From Bacteroidales bacterium (GTDB taxonomy: Bacteria > Bacteroidota > Bacteroidia > Bacteroidales > JAADJA01): DNA of 11,829 nucleotides. Of the stretch, positions 6,147 through 11,829 are shown one piece after another. Below the pieces are notes generated by a model. It was not told the origin of the DNA, did not search any database, and saw nothing but the letters and a program-made list of their open reading frames with translations. The stretch covers positions 1 through 11,829 of the forward strand of contig JAOZLR010000026.1 of NCBI GenBank assembly GCA_029934735.1. Reading direction: 5' to 3'. The position numbers and the translations under genes are program-made. Position 1 is the stretch's first letter. Every line of letters starts with the position of its first letter.

Positions 6147-6412
6147 AAGATATATTTATTCCTAATTATTTAATCTGTATATCTTGGGAATCATTTTCTC
6201 ATTTATCCTAAAAATTATTGGGTTTTGCAATAACCGGCTTTTTTATTATTTCTTTCTCAGCCCCTATAATTTTGATTTCATAATTTTAGTTTATTAAATT
6301 AAAAATTCCAATTAATTGTTTGATGTTGCAAAGGAGCTTGCAATTCCGAATGGTACCAAATTAATCTAAAGATGAGTTTTGTGAATGACTTGAACCTTGA
6401 TAGCCAATATCC

Positions 6413-6454
6413 AAAAAATAAATAGCAGTACACAATTGTGTACTGCTATTTATT
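6413..6454 (-). terminator. perfect 38-bp palindrome plus U tract: terminator of the superoxide reductase gene
   Basis: Positions 6417-6454 are perfectly self-complementary (19 bp per arm; the core includes GCAGTACACA/TGTGTACTGC). The minus-strand hairpin is followed by TTTTTT (about 6418-6413). It lies 38 bp downstream of the superoxide reductase stop codon. The opposite strand lacks a comparable T run, so it works best for the minus-strand gene. Confidence 0.8.
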
Positions 6455-6492
6455 GCCGTATAGAAATTAATTAATCTGACTTAGTGTAGGTA

Positions 6493-6870
6493 TTATCCTA
6501 CTTCCACTTCAATTTCGTTGCTTTGCCAAAGTCCATGTTTTGTACAATAAGCCATAGCAGTGAGTTTCATATTACGCTGTGGTACGATGTGGAAATCAAC
6601 TTGTGCATGTGCCGGCTGGTTTCCCATTGCACCTGCAGTAAAATATGCTGTTCCAAGCATAGCTTCACCGTTCCAAAGCTGAATATATTCAATGAAGTGA
6701 TCGAAATCGTCAGGATGCATATACTCATCACCCATCTTAACTGTTACTTTAAATTTTTCACCTTTTTTAGCTGTCCCTTCACAATGGATAAAAGGTGAGT
6801 GACGATCGATGTAATCTTTTTTTGCTTCTCTGTCGATTGTTGAAATATCGACATATCTGTTAATTTTCAT
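6493..6870 (-). CDS. superoxide reductase (neelaredoxin / class II desulfoferrodoxin type)
   Basis: This 125-residue protein consists only of the catalytic iron domain and lacks the N-terminal desulforedoxin module of class I enzymes. The expected Fe(His)4Cys ligands are visible: H24 (DRHSPFI), H52 and H58 (YMHPDDFDHFIEY), C109 and H112 (AYCTKHGLW). The conserved FKVTVKMG (40-47) and IEYIQLWNG (60-68) strands are also present. Superoxide reductase converts superoxide to peroxide in the cytoplasm without releasing O2 and is typical of anaerobes and microaerophiles. Unusually, the classical E-K-H-V-P loop reads D22-R23-H24-S25-P26, so the lysine that assists superoxide binding or protonation is an arginine. 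The gene is separated from the acyl-CoA synthetase gene by 124 bp and has its own strong terminator; it is probably monocistronic. Its promoter is not clear (CAGTTTTG at 6902-6895 is a two-mismatch -7 box). Confidence 0.9.
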   Translation of the reverse strand: MKINRYVDISTIDREAKKDYIDRHSPFIHCEGTAKKGEKFKVTVKMGDEYMHPDDFDHFIEYIQLWNGEAMLGTAYFTAGAMGNQPAHAQVDFHIVPQRNMKLTAMAYCTKHGLWQSNEIEVEVG

Positions 6871-6994
6871 AGTGTTAAAATTTTATTGTTATTACAAAAC
6901 TGATTATTTATCCATAATTTTAAGAAATCAGAACAATAAAAATAGTGAATTGTTTAATTAATGCTAAAAATTATTCTAATAACTCTCCAACATC

Positions 6995-8779
6995 TCAACC
7001 TTCTTCAGTATAACCATATAGTTGGTCGAGCTTGTCCTTGTATTTTTCTTTTAGGAACCTTCTTTTAACTTTGAGAGTGGGGGAGAGCTCGCCTGTTTCC
7101 GGGGTCCATTCTTCGCTGGTAAGTTCAAATTTTTTAATCTGCATATGGCGCCCTAGTGTTTCGTTAATCTTGTCAACCTCTATCTGATACCTTTCAATAA
7201 CTATTGGCTTTTTAATCAGGTCTTCATTGTCTCTGAATTTGACATTATGCTTGAAGCACCAACCATGCAGAAACTGATGAGAAGGGCCTATAATAGCTGC
7301 TGCATATTTTTCTCCCTCACCTACAACCATAATCTGCTCAATAAACTGTGATTCTTTGTATTTGTTTTCAACCACCTGTGGGGCTACATATTTCCCGGTT
7401 GACAGTTTGAATATCTCTTTTTTCCTGTCTGTAATTTTCAGTATATTGTTTTCCTGAAGTTCACCTATGTCGCCTGTGTGAAACCAACCCTCTTTATCAA
7501 TAACTTCCTTTGTTTTTTCCGGATCTTTATAATATCCCATCATCAGGTTGGGACCTTTCATAAGTATTTCGCCGTCTTCTGCAATTTTAACCTGTACATT
7601 TTTAATTACCGGGCCAACAGTTCCAAATTTCATATTTGGGTAATTTATATGGTTTACTGCAATAACAGGGGAGGTCTCGGTAAGTCCATAGCCCTCCATA
7701 ATAGTGATACCTGCACAATTAAATACTCGTGCCAGCCTTTCTTGTAATGCTGCACCTCCAGAAACAACGTTTTCAATATTTCCTCCGAGTGCTTCTCTCC
7801 ATTTTGAATAAATCAGTTTGTCTGCAATCTTCCGCTGAAACTCATAAAACGGGCCATTTGCTTTGTTCAGTTCATATTTAAGGCTGAGGTTGACAGCCCA
7901 GAAAAACAGATTCTTTTTTACGCCTTTAAGCTCTTTGCCTTTAAGAATTAATTTGTCGTACAGGCGTTCGATAACCCTGGGTACAGACGCAAATCCATTG
8001 GGATGTACCTCTCTAAGATTTTCTCCGATCGTATCAACACTTTCGGCATAATAAACTCCGCAACCTCTTGCTTGAATCATATAGTTGACCATTCTTTCAA
8101 ACACGTGACATAACGGAAGAAAACTCAGAAATGTTCCGTCAGATTTAACAGTAAGAATATCAATGCTACCATGAACATTTGAGATGAAATTTTCGTGGCT
8201 GAGCATAACTCCTTTAGGAAGGCCTGTTGTTCCCGAAGTGTAGATTATTGACATTAAATCTTCAGGTTTAACATCGGCTTTTCTTTTTTGTAGCTCATTT
8301 TTGTACTTTTCGGCATTATCCTTTCCAATATCTATTAATTCCATCCAGTTTGCAATACCTTTTACTTCATCAAAGGAGTAAATTTTTTCAACGTTGGGAG
8401 CCTTTTTTAAACGGTCTTTTATCTTTATATAGAATTCTTCGTCTGATACAATAATAATTCGCGCGTCAGAATGCGAAAGGATGTGCTCATATTCATCATG
8501 TCCAAGATTCGCATAAACCGGCACATGAACTAATCCAACCTGTGTCATTCCGGCATCAATGAAGTTCCATTCCGGACGGTTGTTTGAAATTGTTACTATT
8601 TTATCACCTTTCTTAAAACCTGATGCTAGTAGTCCGTAGCTGAAATTATCTACAAACTCTTTATATTGCAGAGTATTGAATTTTTCCCATTTGCCGTTTC
8701 TCTTCACGGCAAGGGCATCATCCCGCTGTAGGTTCTCAACAAGGTTGTCAACGATATCGAATGTTCTTTTTATTTCCAT
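6995..8779 (-). CDS. fadD: long-chain acyl-CoA synthetase (AMP-forming fatty acid-CoA ligase)
   Basis: This 594-residue adenylate-forming enzyme activates fatty acids to acyl-CoA with ATP and CoA, the entry step to beta-oxidation or lipid synthesis. The adenylation motifs are in order: IYTSGTTGLPKGVMLSHEN (179-197, phosphate-binding loop), LPLCHVFER (221-229), a GYGLTETSP block (363-371), GWFHTGDIGEL (431-441, with the ATP-ribose Asp in TGD), and ITDRKKEIFKLSTGKYVAPQ (449-468, hinge). K570 lies in ELSPTLKVKRRF (564-575), at the site of the catalytic C-terminal lysine. Length and the LSTGKYVAP hinge fit the bacterial long-chain FACL/FadD15-like group rather than the short acetyl-CoA synthetases. 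It lies downstream of DUF4442, acyl-CoA dehydrogenase and thiolase genes on the same strand. A -7 box (8827-8820) suggests that it can also be transcribed independently. Chain-length preference cannot be read from the sequence. Confidence 0.92.
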   Translation of the reverse strand: MEIKRTFDIVDNLVENLQRDDALAVKRNGKWEKFNTLQYKEFVDNFSYGLLASGFKKGDKIVTISNNRPEWNFIDAGMTQVGLVHVPVYANLGHDEYEHILSHSDARIIIVSDEEFYIKIKDRLKKAPNVEKIYSFDEVKGIANWMELIDIGKDNAEKYKNELQKRKADVKPEDLMSIIYTSGTTGLPKGVMLSHENFISNVHGSIDILTVKSDGTFLSFLPLCHVFERMVNYMIQARGCGVYYAESVDTIGENLREVHPNGFASVPRVIERLYDKLILKGKELKGVKKNLFFWAVNLSLKYELNKANGPFYEFQRKIADKLIYSKWREALGGNIENVVSGGAALQERLARVFNCAGITIMEGYGLTETSPVIAVNHINYPNMKFGTVGPVIKNVQVKIAEDGEILMKGPNLMMGYYKDPEKTKEVIDKEGWFHTGDIGELQENNILKITDRKKEIFKLSTGKYVAPQVVENKYKESQFIEQIMVVGEGEKYAAAIIGPSHQFLHGWCFKHNVKFRDNEDLIKKPIVIERYQIEVDKINETLGRHMQIKKFELTSEEWTPETGELSPTLKVKRRFLKEKYKDKLDQLYGYTEEG

Positions 8780-8819
8780 TTCTATTAGATTTTTAGTTTA
8801 CGTGATGATTTAATATTTA

Positions 8820-8827
8820 CAAAGATA
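8820..8827 (-). promoter_or_regulatory. -7 promoter box (TATCTTTG) for the acyl-CoA synthetase gene
   Basis: The minus strand reads TATCTTTG at 8827-8820, a full TAnnTTTG match 40 nt upstream of the ATG. No TTG lies at the usual 19-21 bp spacing, so the -33 element is weak or absent. Confidence 0.5.
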
Positions 8828-8887
8828 ATAAAATAACCAATATGGAAAATGAATTTTTTGTTTCAACGATATTCTGGCTTGCAACTC

Positions 8888-9367
8888 TTAACTCACCTTT
8901 TTAGGTTTAAAAGTCCATTCAAATATAAATTCCGCAACCTTATCACCTGATGTGTCAATGCCGGAGGAGAGTACTTCAATTGTTTGTCCTTCTCCGGTTT
9001 CGATACTTTCTTTGATAGTCAGTCTTATTTTTTCTCCGTCTTTGCAATGGAAAACAACTTTTGTTTTGGCTTTTTTCAGAAATTCAGCTTTCATTTTTAG
9101 CACGAGCATCGAAACGGGCACCTTAACATCGTGTAGAGCAGCCAGGGCAATTATCCCGGATGAAAGTTCGGCAGCCATACTTAGGACTGCAAAATAGACA
9201 GATCGAAACGGGTTTTTATTCAGACACTTGTAAGGTACGGAAACTGATGCTCCTTGCATATCCATTTTTGTCACTTTTAAGCCTGCAAGAAAAGCCATTG
9301 GAAGATGACTTATCATAAACAACTTCATCCTGAACGGACTTGCTGCCATTTTTTCGATTTTGTTCAT
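8888..9367 (-). CDS. DUF4442 hotdog-fold (thioesterase-like) protein
   Basis: This 159-residue protein has the DUF4442 / PaaI-like hotdog arrangement: an N-terminal helical part (1-28, including KMAASPFRMKLFMISHLP), a first strand KVTKMDMQGASVSVPYK (31-47), and a central-helix region NKNPFRSVYFAVLSMAAELS (50-69) that continues with SG at 70-71. The conserved Asn and Glu (N50/N52 and E67) occupy the positions used by hotdog thioesterases. Strands follow at 86-110, 113-133 and 143-154. Proteins of this family are predicted to hydrolyse or bind acyl-CoA thioesters; the substrate is unknown. Its position between the acyl-CoA dehydrogenase and acyl-CoA synthetase genes supports a role in acyl-CoA turnover, for example releasing CoA from stalled intermediates. 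The start at ATG 9367 fits the family's length. Confidence 0.8.
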   Translation of the reverse strand: MNKIEKMAASPFRMKLFMISHLPMAFLAGLKVTKMDMQGASVSVPYKCLNKNPFRSVYFAVLSMAAELSSGIIALAALHDVKVPVSMLVLKMKAEFLKKAKTKVVFHCKDGEKIRLTIKESIETGEGQTIEVLSSGIDTSGDKVAEFIFEWTFKPKKVS

Positions 9368-9451
9368 AATTTGTTATTTTCTGCAAAAAAAATACACGAA
9401 AATTAGAAATAAGACACTAATTATTTGGGTCAACAGCAGGGCTAAGAATGG

Positions 9452-9510
9452 CCATTAAGGCATTAAGATTCATTAAGAAAACAACTTAACTAACCTTAAC
9501 TCCTTAATGG
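9452..9510. repeat. imperfect inverted repeat with three TTAAG blocks per arm
   Basis: The arms 9452-9477 and 9485-9510 are complementary at 21 of 26 positions. The seven bases at 9478-9484 form the loop. The left arm carries CATTAAG at 9453-9459, 9461-9467 and 9471-9477; the right arm carries the matching CTTAA blocks at 9485-9489, 9495-9499 and 9503-9507. It lies between the acyl-CoA dehydrogenase and DUF4442 genes. No T tract follows on the minus strand, so it may be a processing or stability structure or a dispersed palindromic element rather than a simple terminator. Confidence 0.75.
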
Positions 9511-9568
9511 TTTGGTTTTATTATACTCCCCTTTTTAAAAGTGACAATATTACTTTCCTCCTCTACCT

Positions 9569-11353
9569 TTAGAGCGTATAACTATTATCTTCAATTATTC
9601 GTGCAGCAATTCTTCTTCGAGCTGAAACAACATCAACCGGAGCTACTTTAGTGAAGCGTTTCATGCCCATAAGCATTCCTTGTTTTTCATCACCTTCTGC
9701 AAAATAATTTATGGCATCAATACCGATCTTATTTATTTTGTAGGCAGAATCTAATACAAACACATCAAGAATGTCTTTGTAAATTTCCAATTTGCTTTCA
9801 TCATACATTGAGCTCAGTTTTTCAACCCTGAGCATTGTTGATTCGGCTGCATACACATAGATTAGCATATCAGCAAGATTCATCAATACCTCCTGCTCAT
9901 CCGGCAGTTTATCTGTAAATTTTTGCAGAGCAGCACCGGCAACCATCAGGATTGTCTTTTTGAAGTTGATAATCAATTTCCTTTTTTCTTCGAAGTATCC
10001 CAAAGAAGGACTGCCAAAATCAGGAATCTGCATTAACTCTCCTGCCACAGCTTTTGCGGGTGTCATAAGGTCAAGTTCACCTTTCAGACCTCTTTTAAGC
10101 AGCTCACCGACAATTAGCATCCGGTTAATCTCGTTTGTTCCTTCAAATATCCTGTTAATTCTTGAATCGCGATAAGCACGTTCAACAGGCATTTCGGCTG
10201 AGTAACCCATTCCGCCATAAATCTGAACACCTTCATCAACAACATAGTCCAGAACTTCTGAACCGAATATTTTGGCGATTGAAGCCTCAACAGCAAATTG
10301 CCGGATACCTTCAATATCTGCTTTGTCCTTTTTCATTCCTTCAGTAACAAAAGCTTCAATTGCATCATCGATGTTTTGGCTTGCGCGATATGTTAACGAC
10401 TCATTTGCAAAATTTCTGATAACAGCTTCAGCTATTTTGTATTGAATTGCACCGAAACCTGAAATGAACTTTCCGAACTGCTTTCTTTCATTAGCATACT
10501 GAACCATATTTGTGATTGTCGCTTTGGTTGCTCCGATAGTTGCACCAGATAATTTAATCCGTCCAAGATTTAAAATGTACAAAGCGATCTTAAAACCACC
10601 GTTCCGGGGGCCTAATAAGTTTTCGGCAGGAATCTTTGCATTCTCGAAGTATATTTGTGTTGTTGAAGCACCCTTGATACCCATTTTTTCTTCCTCTGGC
10701 CCGACTTTGAAACCAGGAGTATCGAGATCAACGATGAAAGCGCTTAGATTCTTATCATCATCAATTTTTGCATAAACAATGAACAGGTCAGCAATACCAC
10801 CGTTTGTAATCCATATTTTAACTCCGTCAAGTATGTAGTGTTTTCCATCATCTGAAAGAGTTGCTTTTGTAGAACCTGAATTTGGATCAGAACCTGCATT
10901 AGCCTCTGTAAGAGCATAAGACCCGATTAATTCACCTGATGCAAGTTTCGGAAGATATTTCTGTTTTTGCTCTTCTGTGCCAAAATAGAGAATGGGAAGA
11001 GTCCCTATTCCTGTGTGAGCTGAAAAAGTGACAGCAAAACTGTATCCTTTCCCCATCTCTTCGGTAGTAAGCATAGAAGTTACAAAGTTTTGGCCGAATC
11101 CACCATACTCTTCCGGGACTGATATTCCGAGAAGTCCAAGTTCGCCGGCATCTTTTAGTAGTTTTATTGAAAGATCCCTGTCGTGTTCGTCAAGGGCATC
11201 AATGTTTGGAAGTACCTGAGTGTCGTTAAAATCTTTACAGGTCTGAGCCATCATACGTTGCTCTTCGTTGAATTCCTCCGGAATAAAAATATCCGTAGCA
11301 TCCGTTTCTCTGATAAGAAATTCACCACCTTTTATTGCTTTTTTGTCTGACAT
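9569..11353 (-). CDS. acyl-CoA dehydrogenase (VLCAD-like, with C-terminal extension)
   Basis: This 594-residue FAD enzyme catalyses the first oxidation step of fatty-acyl-CoA beta-oxidation (acyl-CoA to trans-2-enoyl-CoA), passing electrons to electron-transfer flavoprotein. The N-terminal helical domain covers about 28-140. The acyl-CoA dehydrogenase middle-domain signature is YALTEANAGSDPNSGST (146-162), with WITNGGIADLFIVYAK (181-196). The C-terminal helical domain includes YANERKQFGKFISGFGAIQ (286-304) and QIYGGMGYSAEMPVERAYRD (377-396). The catalytic base Glu is E404 in RIFEGTNE (401-408). About 170 extra residues after the core (from 420) resemble the extended, very-long-chain acyl-CoA dehydrogenase type. 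The start at ATG 11353 (MSDKKAIKGGEFL) is preferred over an in-frame start at 11452, which would add 33 residues that look like translated intergenic DNA. The gene follows the thiolase gene after 99 bp and is probably in the same operon. Confidence 0.93.
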   Translation of the reverse strand: MSDKKAIKGGEFLIRETDATDIFIPEEFNEEQRMMAQTCKDFNDTQVLPNIDALDEHDRDLSIKLLKDAGELGLLGISVPEEYGGFGQNFVTSMLTTEEMGKGYSFAVTFSAHTGIGTLPILYFGTEEQKQKYLPKLASGELIGSYALTEANAGSDPNSGSTKATLSDDGKHYILDGVKIWITNGGIADLFIVYAKIDDDKNLSAFIVDLDTPGFKVGPEEEKMGIKGASTTQIYFENAKIPAENLLGPRNGGFKIALYILNLGRIKLSGATIGATKATITNMVQYANERKQFGKFISGFGAIQYKIAEAVIRNFANESLTYRASQNIDDAIEAFVTEGMKKDKADIEGIRQFAVEASIAKIFGSEVLDYVVDEGVQIYGGMGYSAEMPVERAYRDSRINRIFEGTNEINRMLIVGELLKRGLKGELDLMTPAKAVAGELMQIPDFGSPSLGYFEEKRKLIINFKKTILMVAGAALQKFTDKLPDEQEVLMNLADMLIYVYAAESTMLRVEKLSSMYDESKLEIYKDILDVFVLDSAYKINKIGIDAINYFAEGDEKQGMLMGMKRFTKVAPVDVVSARRRIAARIIEDNSYTL

Positions 11354-11416
11354 AATGTTGTGTTTTATAATTATTAATTTGTTTTTAATTTTGCTGGTTA
11401 TCATTTGTGCTACACA

Positions 11417-11436
11417 CGTCATCAATACGGATGACG
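11417..11436. repeat. short perfect hairpin between the thiolase and acyl-CoA dehydrogenase genes
   Basis: CGTCATC (11417-11423) and GATGACG (11430-11436) form a 7-bp stem with a 6-nt loop in the 99-bp intercistronic space. No T tract follows on the minus strand (TGTGTAGC), so it does not look like a terminator. It may mark an mRNA processing or stability site. Confidence 0.5.
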
Positions 11437-11452
11437 ATATAATTATATCCAC

Positions 11453-11829
11453 CTACAGCATTTCAAAGATCCCCGCAGCACCCTGGCCGGTACCGATGCA
11501 CATTGTCACCATTCCATATTTTTTGTTTCTCCTTTTTAATTCATATAACATCTGGACAGTTAGCTTGGCTCCTGTAGCACCGAGGGGGTGTCCCAGAGCG
11601 ATTGCTCCACCATTAACATTTACAATGTCAGGATTTAAGCCGACTTTATCAATAACAACAATTGATTGTGAGGCAAATGCTTCATTAAGTTCTATAAGTT
11701 CAATGTCAGCGAGTTTCATTCCTGCATGTTTCAGTACTTTTGGAATTGCAGCCATTGGACCGACACCCATCTTGTACGGCTCCACACCTGCAACCTGGTA
11801 GTCAACCAAACGGGCGATTGGTGTCAGAT
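11453..11829 (-). CDS. thiolase (acetyl-CoA C-acyltransferase), C-terminal part only
   Basis: The final 124 residues of a thiolase are visible; the 5' part lies beyond the right edge. Thiolases cleave 3-ketoacyl-CoA with CoA to acetyl-CoA and a shortened acyl-CoA (or run the reverse condensation). The visible C-terminal domain contains the NEAFA motif (IELNEAFASQ, window residues 45-54), the second active-site His in GGAIALGHPLGATGA (73-87) and the catalytic Cys in MCIGTGQGAAG (109-119). The upstream stretch LTPIARLVDYQVAGVEPYKM also fits the family. The gene precedes the acyl-CoA dehydrogenase gene on the same strand, which favours a beta-oxidation thiolase (FadA/FadI-like) over a biosynthetic one. 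The window cannot distinguish them further. Confidence 0.92.
   Translation of the reverse strand, partial: LTPIARLVDYQVAGVEPYKMGVGPMAAIPKVLKHAGMKLADIELIELNEAFASQSIVVIDKVGLNPDIVNVNGGAIALGHPLGATGAKLTVQMLYELKRRNKKYGMVTMCIGTGQGAAGIFEML

Larger units (their letters stand above)
6073..6492. other. intergenic region between the T9SS-cargo and superoxide reductase genes
   Basis: These 420 bp contain the -7 box (6108-6115), the TATC array (6124-6146) and the palindromic terminator (6417-6454). Between them I see no intact gene. A 26-codon minus-strand open frame (6285-6208) encodes NYEIKIIGAEKEIIKKPVIA then KPNNF, which resembles a protein C-terminus. Another open minus frame of roughly 37 codons lies at about 6300-6412. 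Both lack starts and could be remnants. Confidence 0.5.

Noticed and set aside
6208..6412. Two short start-less open frames on the minus strand upstream of the TATC array
   Set aside because: Each is under 40 codons with no start, no domain and no neighbour overlap. They are mentioned only as possible remnants.
11354..11452. In-frame N-terminal extension of the acyl-CoA dehydrogenase frame up to the thiolase stop codon
   Set aside because: The extra 33 residues do not look like family sequence, and the region contains an intercistronic hairpin. The ATG at 11353 gives the normal N-terminus.
11268..11801. Long plus-strand open frame opposite the thiolase and acyl-CoA dehydrogenase genes
   Set aside because: It lies antisense to two strongly conserved enzyme genes and its translation has no recognisable features. 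It is a shadow of the real coding strand.

Overview
The window reads as an AT-rich chromosomal segment of a member of the Bacteroidota. Four things support this: a type IX secretion (T9SS) C-terminal sorting domain, a DUF3667 zinc-ribbon membrane protein, Bacteroidota-type promoters (TAnnTTTG at -7, in one case with TTG 19 bp upstream), and start codons with little or no Shine-Dalgarno sequence. A neelaredoxin-type superoxide reductase suggests an anaerobic or microaerophilic lifestyle. Nearly all genes are on the minus strand; one two-gene plus-strand unit is the exception.

Left part (1-2273). A minus-strand gene running off the left edge encodes a Sec-exported protein clearly homologous to clade II nitrous-oxide reductase (NosZ). 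In the visible 300 residues, all three expected Cu_Z histidine ligands are replaced. This is the most unusual item in the window. Diverging from it across 430 bp of AT-rich DNA, a well-formed promoter drives a six-segment membrane protein and a small winged-helix regulator that overlap by 8 bp. The pair ends in a hairpin terminator that spans the regulator's stop codon.

Middle part (2274-6072). This is accessory, cell-envelope-type DNA on the minus strand. It holds a small secreted cohesin-like protein, a stretch of short or decayed exported-protein ORFs, and a DUF3667 membrane protein with a GTG start overlapping an upstream ORF. It also holds a DUF2846 lipoprotein 9 bp downstream of a T9SS-secreted protein with YCF48/BNR-type repeats. 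The last gene's promoter carries a TATC/GATA tetranucleotide tract where the -33 element should be, a possible phase-variation switch.

Right part (6417-11829). This part is metabolic, and all genes are on the minus strand. In transcription order it runs: thiolase (C-terminal part only), acyl-CoA dehydrogenase, DUF4442 hotdog protein, long-chain acyl-CoA synthetase, then superoxide reductase with a strong palindromic terminator. The first four form a fatty-acid beta-oxidation cluster: activation by the synthetase, oxidation by the dehydrogenase, thiolytic cleavage by the thiolase, and a hotdog-fold protein possibly handling acyl-CoA thioesters. A separate -7 box ahead of the synthetase, and a long TTAAG-containing inverted repeat between the dehydrogenase and the hotdog gene, indicate more than one transcription unit.

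I found no tRNA, rRNA, CRISPR array or intact insertion sequence.
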